Of a DNA stretch of 9,048 nucleotides, positions 1 through 5,808 are shown in pieces. This DNA is from Alcaligenaceae bacterium (GTDB lineage Bacteria; Pseudomonadota; Gammaproteobacteria; Burkholderiales; Burkholderiaceae). The DNA lies in the NCBI GenBank assembly GCA_947445495.1, contig CANFEI010000027.1, positions 1 through 9,048 of the forward strand, given 5' to 3'. A program made the position numbers and the translations under genes. Each line of letters begins with the position of its first letter. Position 1 is the stretch's first letter. Under the pieces are notes generated by a model that did no database searches, was not told where the DNA came from, and worked only from the letters and a program-made list of their open reading frames with translations.

Positions 1-19
1 AAAAAAATAAATCGGTCTT

Positions 20-47
20 TTGTTCTTGCGTGCTTCTTCGATATGAT
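20..47 (+). promoter_or_regulatory. Possible promoter for the 56-aa ORF and YeeE/YedE gene
   Basis: TTGTTC at 20-25 and TATGAT at 42-47 are separated by 16 bases. The -10 matches the sigma-70 consensus at five of six positions, but the -35 only at the leading TTG. It would place transcription start near 54 and leave a leader of about 57 bases before the ATG at 111. The rest of 1-110 is A-rich at its left edge and shows no coding sequence I can support. This is a weak call based only on hexamer resemblance. Confidence 0.3.
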
Positions 48-110
48 GCAGGGCTATTAAGCTTAGCGCCCCTGTTTTGGGTTTGGCGTTCATAGAGCCC
101 AGAGGCACAT

Positions 111-281
111 ATGTTTTTCGTTGAAACGGACTTCGGCAAGATTTATCAAGCGGCCGTGCTGAATGTTATCCCACCACAAAAAGCTGGCCTGATTGCAGAA
201 CGTGCGGTTGCTGGCGCATACCAGGTCGCGGACGGCAAGACTGTCGAAGTTGCGCGTGATACGTGGGGGAGTGGCGCCTGA
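111..281 (+). CDS. Small hypothetical protein (56 aa), overlapping the YeeE/YedE gene
   Basis: I do not recognise this protein. It starts at ATG 111 with an AGAGG Shine-Dalgarno-like run at 101-105 (5-base spacing). An in-frame TAG at 93-95 rules out a longer product. Its TGA (279-281) shares one base with the ATG (281-283) of the downstream transporter, the TGATG arrangement of translational coupling. The protein is soluble-looking, with no membrane segment, signal peptide or cysteine. It begins MFFVETDFGKIYQ and ends in a mixed segment around VADGKTVEVARDTW. YeeE/YedE transporters are often paired with a small TusA/YedF sulfur carrier, but this ORF lacks that family's Cys-Pro motif, so it is not an ordinary TusA. 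It could be a small partner of the transporter, a leader peptide setting its translation, or a chance ORF. The good ribosome site and exact overlap favour a real gene. Confidence 0.5.
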   Translation: MFFVETDFGKIYQAAVLNVIPPQKAGLIAERAVAGAYQVADGKTVEVARDTWGSGA

Positions 282-1288
282 TGTCTCCGAACGAAGTACT
301 GGCGTGGTCGGGTTTGGTGGTTGGCCTTGCGTTCGGAGCAGTGGGGCAAATAACGGGATTTTGTTTAAATCGAGCAGTGAAGGACTATGTTGAATCCCGA
401 AACTTGCTCCGCGCGAGATCATTTGCGTTCGCGACGCTTGTGGCGATTATTGGCACACAGCTTTTGGCATTGACGGAGTTCGTTGATTTCTCGAGGGCAA
501 TTTATCGCACGCCGAATTTTTCCTGGGTGTTGTTACCGCTAGGTGCCACCATGTTTGGCTATGGGATGATGCTTGCTAATGGCTGTGGCGCGCGCACCGT
601 GGTGTTGTTAGCGCAAGGTAATTTGCGATCTTTAGTTGTTCTGTTGTGCTTGGGGATATCTGCCTACGCGACGCTGTCTGGCGTATTGGGTCCGGCAAGA
701 ACGATGATCGCGCAAGCGACAAGCATCCCGTTAGGCGGTTTGTATGATTTGTCCTCACTGACGAATCAGATCGTTCTAGGTCTATTGCTCATTGCTTTGA
801 GCTGGTTCGTTTTTTATCGCGGCATGATCGTACGCAACGCAAAAGACTTTTTCGGCGGACTCTGTGTCGGTCTGCTGGTGGTTGCGGGTTGGTTTGCAAC
901 GGGTTGGCTCGCTGCGGATGAGTTTGAACCGACACCGCTGGTCTCTCTTACATTTATCGCACCGATCGGTGAGGCGATTCAATATACGATGATCGCAACC
1001 GGTATGCGTCTGAGTTTTCCAGTGGCGCTCATCTTTGGTGTCTTGCTGGGTTCTTTTGGCGTCGCGGCAGTGCGGGGCACTTTGCGTTTGCAAGGCTTCT
1101 CCACTCCGAACGAGATGTGGCGTTATGTCCTTGGTGGAGTCTTGATGGGGGTTGGTGGCGCGCTGGGCTTAGGATGTTCAATCGGTCAAGGCTTAACTGG
1201 CATGTCCACCTTGGCGTTCAGCTCAATAATTGCAATCACCTGCATCCTGTTGGGCGCAGGTCTTGCGGCTCGACGCAACGGATATTAA
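281..1288 (+). CDS. YeeE/YedE family transporter, full-length two-repeat form (TsuA-like)
   Basis: An inner-membrane protein of 335 residues, the usual size for full-length YeeE/YedE proteins such as thiosulfate importer TsuA. It is strongly hydrophobic, with many helices and short loops. Cysteine motifs typical of the family are visible: GFCLNRA (Cys28), ANGCGARTVVLL (Cys102) and GLGCSIGQGLTG (Cys299). In TsuA, conserved membrane cysteines handle the thiosulfate sulfur, so a thiosulfate or related sulfur-compound import role is likely, though the substrate is inferred. I chose ATG 281 over the in-frame GTG at 263 because GGGGGAG at 264-270 sits 10 bases before ATG 281 and would be inside the longer reading. 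It follows the 56-aa ORF with a one-base overlap and ends in TTAA shared with the convergent MFS gene. No TusA-like carrier is adjacent. Confidence 0.85.
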   Translation: MSPNEVLAWSGLVVGLAFGAVGQITGFCLNRAVKDYVESRNLLRARSFAFATLVAIIGTQLLALTEFVDFSRAIYRTPNFSWVLLPLGATMFGYGMMLANGCGARTVVLLAQGNLRSLVVLLCLGISAYATLSGVLGPARTMIAQATSIPLGGLYDLSSLTNQIVLGLLLIALSWFVFYRGMIVRNAKDFFGGLCVGLLVVAGWFATGWLAADEFEPTPLVSLTFIAPIGEAIQYTMIATGMRLSFPVALIFGVLLGSFGVAAVRGTLRLQGFSTPNEMWRYVLGGVLMGVGGALGLGCSIGQGLTGMSTLAFSSIIAITCILLGAGLAARRNGY

Positions 1289-2493
1289 ACCGTCGTGGAC
1301 TGACTCTTTGCCTGCGCATCCTTGTGGCGTAACCACAATAACGCCACACCCATTAAAACGACTGGAAATAACGAGCCAATGTTTAGGATATCCCAACCCG
1401 AGGTGGTCACGAGCGCACCAGAGCTAAACGAGGTGACGGCCATTGTCGTGAAAACAAAGAGATTGATGACGCCTTGGGCACGGTCTTTTTCTTCGGGTCG
1501 GTAAGCGGTCATCGCAAGATTGGTCGCGCTGGTGAACAGGAAGTTCCAGCCGACACCCAGGATGAAAGATGCCAACATAAAGTGCATCACATCAATGCCG
1601 GACAGAGCGATCAAAATGCAGACAAAATTTAAAAATATGCCAAGCCACATGATTTTGCTTGTGCCGTATTTTTTGATTAAAGAGCCGGTAAAAAATCCAG
1701 GTGCAAACATACCGATGACATGCCACTCCAGGACAAAAGCGGCATCAGAGAAGGGCAGGCCGCAGACTTTCATTGCGAGGGGTGTTGCGGCCATGAGCAG
1801 GTTCATTACGCCGTAGCCCAAGGCTGAACTCACCGCGGCAACCAGAAAGATGGGTTGTTTGAGCAGCTCCCAGGCGCTGCGACCCGTTCCCGCTGCTTTT
1901 TTTTCTTCCGCCGACTCTGTGGGGAACTGAATGAAGTGCATGACGAGTAAGCCTAGGAAGCCGGCCACCGTCAAGGTGAGGTAGGCACCTAAAAATGGGG
2001 TGTCAAAAGAGTCTTTTGTATAGCTGGCTAAATTGGGGCCCACCACTGCGCCAATGATTCCGCCCGCAAGTACCCAGGAGATTGCTTTCTCTCGCAGACT
2101 GACGTGTGTGAGTTCGGCGGCTGCAAAGCGGTAGAGCTGTCCATTCGCGCTGTAGTAGCCGGCAACAAACGTACCAAACACCAACAGCCAGAAGTTTTTG
2201 GAATACGCGGCGTAAGCGCAGATCAGCGATGAAAGGACCGCGACCAATAGACCTAGCTGAAATGATTTTTGTCGTCCGAAGTGTCTTTGAGTGCGCGCGA
2301 CCACCGAGGTCGACAGGGCTCCTCCTACAACATATCCCATGATGGGAAGCGTAGCCATCCAAGCCGCACTACTGAGGCTCAGTCCGACGAGCCCATTAAT
2401 CGCAACGAAGGTGATGTTGTTGACGAGGAAGATGCCTTGACACAAAATCAACAGCACCAGATTTTTATTGAAGAGTTTAGGTGTATTTTCCAT
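1285..2493 (-). CDS. MFS transporter (12 membrane helices)
   Basis: A 402-residue inner-membrane protein with about twelve hydrophobic helices in two sixes and a charged central loop near residues 194-206 (TESAEEKKAAG). The loop after helix 2 (ARTQRHFGRQKSF, about residues 66-78) resembles the MFS motif A position. The substrate cannot be read from the sequence. It lies 84 bases downstream of the DUF6691 gene on the same strand, so it may be the last gene of the bigR-YeeE transcript, or have its own promoter; I see no clear promoter in the gap. The start is odd: the ATG at 2491-2493 is preceded on the coding strand by seven C residues (2494-2500) and no purine-rich ribosome site. There is no better in-frame start, because the next hydrophobic helix begins within about 12 residues. 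Its stop overlaps that of the convergent YeeE/YedE gene. Confidence 0.88.
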   Translation of the reverse strand: MENTPKLFNKNLVLLILCQGIFLVNNITFVAINGLVGLSLSSAAWMATLPIMGYVVGGALSTSVVARTQRHFGRQKSFQLGLLVAVLSSLICAYAAYSKNFWLLVFGTFVAGYYSANGQLYRFAAAELTHVSLREKAISWVLAGGIIGAVVGPNLASYTKDSFDTPFLGAYLTLTVAGFLGLLVMHFIQFPTESAEEKKAAGTGRSAWELLKQPIFLVAAVSSALGYGVMNLLMAATPLAMKVCGLPFSDAAFVLEWHVIGMFAPGFFTGSLIKKYGTSKIMWLGIFLNFVCILIALSGIDVMHFMLASFILGVGWNFLFTSATNLAMTAYRPEEKDRAQGVINLFVFTTMAVTSFSSGALVTTSGWDILNIGSLFPVVLMGVALLWLRHKDAQAKSQSTTV

Positions 2494-2577
2494 GGGGGGG
2501 ATTAAAGCATGGCGGCGCGCGTCAATGTTTCGGGAGCTAAATGCTGCGGTGCATGATAATTGGTCAAGAAGACCATA

Positions 2578-2991
2578 TCAGCGCCTGCGTTCAAGGGCCT
2601 CGAAGGCCAGCATGCCCGCGACCATCGCCGACACAAACCACAGTGCCTGCATCTGTCCGGAGGCCATCGATACCAGGGCAGGGCCAGGACAGAATCCCGC
2701 CAAGCCCCAGCCAATCCCGAAAACGGTGCTGCCGATGATGAGGCGCTTATCGATGTGGTTCGTGGTGGGCAAACGTAAGGAACCTCCAAGAATCGTGGTG
2801 GTACGTTTCTTTGCAATGGCGAAAGCAACAAATCCCACGGCGATCGCGCCCATCATCACGAAGGCGAGTGAGGGGTCCCAGGCTCCAAAGATGTCTAGAA
2901 ATCCAATGATTTTTCCGGGATCCGTCATCCCCGATAGGATGAGACCTAGGCCAAACAATAAGCCAACTAAAAATTCAGTGAGTCGATTCAT
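2578..2991 (-). CDS. DUF6691/YeeE-YedE half-transporter (PmpB-like)
   Basis: A 137-residue membrane protein with about four helices, equal to one half of a YeeE/YedE transporter. The N-terminal part carries LLFGLGLILSGMTDPGK (residues 11-27), and the C-terminal half carries the signature GLAGFCPGPALVSMASG (97-113), with Cys101 as the likely sulfur-handling cysteine. It follows the other half after nine bases, and TAAGGG, made partly of the upstream stop codon, may serve as its ribosome site. In Serratia (PmpA/PmpB) and in bigR operons, two such half-proteins are encoded side by side and are thought to form one transporter for a sulfur compound across the inner membrane. The substrate is not established here. 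Regulation is probably from the bigR promoter at 3808-3836. Confidence 0.87.
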   Translation of the reverse strand: MNRLTEFLVGLLFGLGLILSGMTDPGKIIGFLDIFGAWDPSLAFVMMGAIAVGFVAFAIAKKRTTTILGGSLRLPTTNHIDKRLIIGSTVFGIGWGLAGFCPGPALVSMASGQMQALWFVSAMVAGMLAFEALERRR

Positions 2992-3000
2992 GTCGTGCCC

Positions 3001-3441
3001 TTATAGCCAGTGGCGAGCAATGAGAACAGTACCAAAGCCTGCACCCATAAAGCTCAGGGTGGCGACTAAAGAGCGCGGGGATAGGCGGGAGAGACCGCAT
3101 ACGCCGTGGCCGCTTGTGCAGCCAGATGCGTAGCGCGTACCGATGCCCACTAATAGTCCGGCGATGACTGTGGTGATCGTATTAGCTTGGATGCGAGGTG
3201 CTGACATGAAATGTGCCGGGGCGACGACCATAAATAACCAAGGGGCGACGAACATGCCTAACAAGAAAGTTAACCGCCAGCCGGCATCGCCCGGTTTCAG
3301 AGGGAACAAGCCGCCAAGAATTCCACTAATTCCGAGAATACGCCCGTTAGCGAGGATAAACACCGCGGAGGAGATACCCAGCAGAACGCCACCAGTGATG
3401 GCGCTCCATGGTGTGAAGTGAGACCAATCAATCGCGATCAT
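3001..3441 (-). CDS. YeeE/YedE family half-transporter (PmpA-like)
   Basis: A 146-residue membrane protein with about four helices, the first half of a split YeeE/YedE transporter. The diagnostic block is GTRYASGCTSGHGVCGLSRL (residues 101-120), with Cys108 and Cys115; Cys108 is the conserved sulfur-contacting position of the family. The ATG overlaps the repressor's stop codon as ATGA (3438-3441), so it should be translated by coupling, and the DUF6691 partner starts nine bases beyond its stop. Order and spacing (repressor, half A, half B) match known persulfide-responsive loci containing bigR or pigS. Role inferred: import or export of a sulfur species linked to the dioxygenase encoded on the other side of the promoter. 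Confidence 0.88.
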   Translation of the reverse strand: MIAIDWSHFTPWSAITGGVLLGISSAVFILANGRILGISGILGGLFPLKPGDAGWRLTFLLGMFVAPWLFMVVAPAHFMSAPRIQANTITTVIAGLLVGIGTRYASGCTSGHGVCGLSRLSPRSLVATLSFMGAGFGTVLIARHWL

Positions 3442-3770
3442 TTTTTTACCTTTGTTTTCTTACAAAATTGGGCATACAAGACTTCCATCACCGCAAGCGC
3501 CTGAGGGCTACTGAAGCGGTAGTAGATGTTTTTGCCTTCTCTTCGGGTGGTGACTAATTTTTCCTTTCGCAAAACGGTTAATTGTTGCGATAGGGTTGGT
3601 TGCACGATGCCGAGTAAATCTTGTAATTCACTCACGCATTTTTCTTGTAGAGTGAGCTGACACAGGATCAGCAGGCGATCCTGGTTGGTGAGTACCTTCA
3701 TGAGGCGGCAGGCTTGATCGGCCGATGCCTGCATTGTCTCTAGTTCAAAAATGGGGGGTAGCGTAGACAT
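3438..3770 (-). CDS. bigR: ArsR-family persulfide-responsive repressor (BigR/SqrR type)
   Basis: A 110-residue winged-helix repressor. Helix-turn-helix residues lie around 46-70, with the recognition segment GIVQPTLSQQLTVLRKE (54-70), followed by the wing TTRREGKNIYYRF (74-86). Both match BigR/SqrR closely as I recall them. Four cysteines are present (21, 37, 45, 103). Cys37 and Cys103 lie 66 residues apart, exactly the spacing of the two redox cysteines in SqrR (41/107) and BigR (42/108), which form a polysulfide bridge that lowers DNA affinity. The metal-site motif of classical ArsR, CxC in helix alpha-3, is absent. The ATG at 3768-3770 has no good ribosome site; Met13 (CAT at 3732-3734, with GAGA upstream) is an alternative start that keeps the DNA-binding core. 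It likely represses itself, the YeeE/YedE pair and the divergent dioxygenase. Confidence 0.9.
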   Translation of the reverse strand: MSTLPPIFELETMQASADQACRLMKVLTNQDRLLILCQLTLQEKCVSELQDLLGIVQPTLSQQLTVLRKEKLVTTRREGKNIYYRFSSPQALAVMEVLYAQFCKKTKVKK

Positions 3771-3781
3771 GTGTATTGGAA

Positions 3782-3807
3782 ATACTTTTGATAACTATCA
3801 ATAATAC
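3782..3807. promoter_or_regulatory. Likely ArsR/BigR operator, 12-2-12 inverted repeat
   Basis: A perfect core TTGATA-AC-TATCAA (3788-3801) extends to two 12-base arms separated by two bases, with 9 of 12 positions paired. The 12-2-12 geometry is that of ArsR/SmtB-family operators. It abuts the leftward -10 box (3808-3813) and covers the predicted bigR transcription start near 3801, so a bound repressor would block bigR initiation. A second small perfect repeat, GTATT-GGA-AATAC (3773-3785), sits between it and the bigR start codon and overlaps its left arm. Binding is inferred, not shown. Confidence 0.55.
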
Positions 3808-3836
3808 ATTATATTGAAAAATAATTAATTTGTAAA
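3808..3836 (-). promoter_or_regulatory. Promoter of the bigR-YeeE/YedE operon
   Basis: Read on the minus strand: -35 TTTACA (3831-3836), a 17-base spacer, and a perfect -10 TATAAT (3808-3813). Transcription should start near 3801, giving a leader of about 30 bases before the bigR ATG. The element is interleaved with the rightward promoter: each promoter's -10 lies directly beside the other's -35. Confidence 0.75.
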
Positions 3837-3842
3837 TATAAT
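3814..3842 (+). promoter_or_regulatory. Promoter of the persulfide dioxygenase gene
   Basis: -35 TTGAAA (3814-3819), a 17-base spacer, and a perfect -10 TATAAT (3837-3842), close to the sigma-70 consensus. Transcription should start near 3849, about 25 bases before the ATG, and a GGAG ribosome site lies at 3864-3867. The outer boxes of the two promoters form an 8-base inverted repeat, ATTATATT (3808-3815) and AATATAAT (3835-3842), centred on 3825. This AT-rich palindrome could be a second repressor site. Confidence 0.75.
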
Positions 3843-3873
3843 AATTTAAATTTATCTAATAACGGAGTCAACA

Positions 3874-4749
3874 ATGTCTGGCGCAGCAACAAAACCTACT
3901 GTTCATGGAATTTTTGATCCAGCCACCTGCACTGTGACCTATGTGGTCTGTGGCGGCCTTGGATCGGCCTGCGCGATTATCGACTCCGTGTTGGATTACG
4001 ACCCCAGGTCGGGTCGGACCAAGCACACCTCGGCCGATAAGGTGATTGCGTTCGTGCGGGAAAATCAATTGAAAGTGGAGTGGATTCTAGAGACCCATGC
4101 GCATGCAGATCATTTGTCTGCAGCCCCTTATTTAAAAGAGAGGCTGGGGGGCAAGCTGGCGATTGGTTCACGCATTACGACGGTGCAAAAAGTTTTTGCA
4201 GGGATTTTCAACCTTGAGCCAGGCTTTAAGCAGGATGGCACGCAGTTCGATCATCTGTTTGCAGAGGATGAAGAGATCAAGGTGGGTGCGTTCGTTGGGC
4301 GAGCCTTGTTTGTCCCCGGACATACCCCCGCGTGTATGGCGTATCAGTTTGGTGATGCGGTCTTTGTTGGAGACACGCTGTTCATGCCGGATGTGGGGTC
4401 AGCGCGCTGCGATTTTCCGGGTGGCGATGCCAGAATGCTTTACGAATCGAGCAAAAAGATTTTAAGTTTGCCAGCCGAAACGCGACTGTTTATGTGTCAC
4501 GACTATCCGCCAAACGATAGGCCGATTCGTTTTGAAACGACGGTTGCTGAGCAACGGGCGCACAACATACATTTGCATGACGGCGTCACCCAGGAACAGT
4601 TCGTTGCTATGCGAACGAAACGTGATGCCACACTTGAGATGCCGGTTCTGATTCTTCCGGCAGTGCAAATCAATATTCGTGCTGGAAATTTTCCGCCACC
4701 TGAGCCTAATGGGAAATCCTATCTCAAGATTCCTCTAAACGTGTTGTAA
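3874..4749 (+). CDS. blh: Blh-type persulfide dioxygenase, metallo-beta-lactamase fold
   Basis: A 291-residue cytoplasmic enzyme with no signal peptide. The metal-binding motif is THAHADH (residues 74-80: His75, His77, Asp79, His80), followed by His150 (PGHTP), Asp167 (GDTLF) and His209 (CHDY). GSARCDFPGGD (175-185) is typical of ETHE1/Blh persulfide dioxygenases. These mononuclear-iron enzymes oxidise glutathione persulfide with O2 to sulfite and glutathione. The length fits a stand-alone Blh: there is no fused rhodanese or DUF442 domain. ATG 3874 has GGAG six bases upstream, and the gene is read from the promoter at 3814-3842, divergent from bigR. Blh next to bigR and YeeE/YedE halves is a known arrangement for sulfide detoxification. 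Assignment to persulfide dioxygenase rather than glyoxalase II rests on these motifs and on context. Confidence 0.9.
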   Translation: MSGAATKPTVHGIFDPATCTVTYVVCGGLGSACAIIDSVLDYDPRSGRTKHTSADKVIAFVRENQLKVEWILETHAHADHLSAAPYLKERLGGKLAIGSRITTVQKVFAGIFNLEPGFKQDGTQFDHLFAEDEEIKVGAFVGRALFVPGHTPACMAYQFGDAVFVGDTLFMPDVGSARCDFPGGDARMLYESSKKILSLPAETRLFMCHDYPPNDRPIRFETTVAEQRAHNIHLHDGVTQEQFVAMRTKRDATLEMPVLILPAVQINIRAGNFPPPEPNGKSYLKIPLNVL

Positions 4750-4779
4750 AACTTAGTGATTCAAAAAAAGAACTGCCTC

Positions 4780-4830
4780 ATGAAAAGCCACGTTGGTGGT
4801 ATCGATCGCATCCTGTACCACAGGGTCTAG
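4780..4830 (+). pseudogene. Remnant of a DUF2892 (YgaP-type membrane domain) gene
   Basis: ATG 4780 opens 16 codons ending at TAG 4828-4830 and encoding MKSHVGGIDRILYHRV. DUF2892 proteins, small two-helix membrane proteins, characteristically begin Met-Lys-x-Asn-Val-Gly-x-Ile-Asp-Arg-Ile-Leu-Arg. Here VGGIDRIL (residues 5-12) is kept, but the two hydrophobic helices that should follow are gone, so this looks like the stub left by a deletion. It has no convincing ribosome site. DUF2892 genes often sit in sulfide/rhodanese loci such as this one, which supports the reading. It rests on a short match, and chance similarity is possible. Confidence 0.45.
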
Positions 4831-4840
4831 CACGCGTGCT
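4796..4840. repeat. Cluster of short palindromes between convergent genes
   Basis: Three symmetric elements lie in the gap between blh and the TonB gene: GTGGTA (4796-4801) pairing with TACCAC (4816-4821), CCTGT-ACC-ACAGG (4812-4824), and a perfect 12-base palindrome AGCACGCGTGCT (4829-4840). The first two overlap and exclude each other. None is followed by a clear T-run on either strand, so I cannot call a rho-independent terminator. They may still terminate or stabilise the convergent transcripts, or mark a deletion junction beside the DUF2892 stub. Confidence 0.35.
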
Positions 4841-4866
4841 CAACACAAAAATAAATTGTTTAATCG

Positions 4867-5712
4867 TTAAGGTTGTTGAAAACTGATCGGAACGATCACC
4901 GTCGCACTGACGGTGCTTTGCCCCCGCATGCCGGGCACAAAGCGCCATCGATTCACTGCTTGTATGGCCGCCTGATCTAGTCGATCGTAGCCGCTGCTTT
5001 TATGTAGCGTCACTGCCGTGGCATTCCCTTCTGCGCTAACGTTGACGTGCAAGAGCACGATACCGGTTTCACGATTGCGTTTTGACAACGCTGGGTACAT
5101 GGGCGCGGGGTTATGCAGATAAGCTGGATCCAAGCGGGGAGGCGTGGTTATTAATTCAGATTCTTTACTCGAACTTCCGACGGCCTCCTGACGAGAGTTC
5201 GAACTAGGCGACGCTATTGCAGCGGCAGGGGGTTTGCTTACCGGCGATGGCGGCGTCGGCGTTGGTGCGTTCTCTGACGCCGTTGGTGTGTGTGCTGGCA
5301 CGTTTTCGAGTGGGGGTGATGATTGCGCTTCAGTTGGAATGTCAGGCGACTCTGTGGGCAAGCTGGCGGCCGGTTGAGCGGAAACAGCCGTTGTTTTGTT
5401 GGGCGTTGCGATTGGGCGCTCGGTGGCGGGTTGTATAGCCTCGGCGAGTTCGCGCGTGCTCGAAAGATCAACCACGATGATGTTTAGCGTTTCGGGAGAG
5501 GATGTTGCCGGAGCATCCGACATAAAGTCGAGACGCAAGAGCACGAGAGCAAACAACAGTGCGTGAGCTAGTATGATTAGCCCAGCGTACCCCTCATAAC
5601 GCTGGTGTGGCGTCGCATGAATAAAGCGCGCGGGCGCGTAGATCCCTGTTGCCTCGGCACCAAGCAAAGCAGAGTCTGTAGCAGGGGTAGGGACTGGAGT
5701 TGTATCTGGCAT
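4867..5712 (-). CDS. TonB family protein (energy transducer TonB-like)
   Basis: A 281-residue protein anchored by one inner-membrane helix (about residues 43-60, GLIILAHALLFALVLL), with His50 inside it like the functional histidine of TonB. A long periplasmic linker rich in Pro, Thr, Ser and Ala (about 92-192) follows. The C-terminal TonB domain (about 197-280) has NPAPMYP, GIVLLHVNVSAEG and SSGYDRLDQAAIQAVNRWRF. Such proteins pass proton-motive energy from ExbB/ExbD to outer-membrane receptors, or act in related envelope processes. No exbB, exbD or receptor gene is in the window. The N-terminal cytoplasmic part of about 42 residues is longer than in classical TonB; no other ATG exists before the helix, so either the extension is real or a non-ATG start is used. 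The ribosome site before ATG 5712 is weak. It is divergent from the copper chaperone. Confidence 0.85.
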   Translation of the reverse strand: MPDTTPVPTPATDSALLGAEATGIYAPARFIHATPHQRYEGYAGLIILAHALLFALVLLRLDFMSDAPATSSPETLNIIVVDLSSTRELAEAIQPATERPIATPNKTTAVSAQPAASLPTESPDIPTEAQSSPPLENVPAHTPTASENAPTPTPPSPVSKPPAAAIASPSSNSRQEAVGSSSKESELITTPPRLDPAYLHNPAPMYPALSKRNRETGIVLLHVNVSAEGNATAVTLHKSSGYDRLDQAAIQAVNRWRFVPGMRGQSTVSATVIVPISFQQP

Positions 5713-5808
5713 CGTTCTTTTTACCTAATGCGCAGTGTAGAGTGTTTAGTCTGTCTTCAGATAAAATTTGCAGTATTCACATTGAACAATCTGTTTTAGG
5801 CGATAAAA
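5713..5808. other. Divergent intergenic region, TonB gene / copper chaperone
   Basis: This 96-base gap must hold the promoters of both divergent genes. On the minus strand, TTGTTC followed by 17 bases and TTTTAT is a possible but weak promoter for the TonB gene. I see no good rightward sigma-70 match and no Fur- or CueR-like operator. Confidence 0.3.

Noticed and set aside
61..90. AGCGCC ... GGCGTT as a terminator of an upstream gene
   Set aside because: Needs a G-T pair and a loop of 14 bases, and lacks a T-run.
90..422. Minus-strand ORF of 110 codons at the left end
   Set aside because: It runs antisense across the well-supported 56-aa ORF and the transporter start, has no recognisable domain and looks like a shadow frame.
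782..1093. Minus-strand ORF of 103 codons inside the YeeE/YedE gene
   Set aside because: Shadow of a strongly coding frame; its Gln/Arg/Asp/His-rich composition is the antisense of hydrophobic codons.
2003..2362. Minus-strand ORF of 119 codons overlapping the MFS gene
   Set aside because: Out-of-frame shadow of the MFS coding sequence on the same strand.
2561..2575. TGGTC-AAGAA-GACCA hairpin just after the DUF6691 stop
   Set aside because: Only five base pairs with no T-run on the minus strand, so too weak to call a terminator separating the MFS gene.
2468..3133. Plus-strand ORF of 221 codons
   Set aside because: Antisense to the DUF6691 and YeeE/YedE genes. Its composition, rich in Arg, Pro and Ala, is what those reversed membrane genes would give. 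No domain.
4829..4840. AGCACGCGTGCT as a rho-independent terminator
   Set aside because: The palindrome has no room for a loop without losing pairs and no T-run follows on either strand. Kept only as a repeat.
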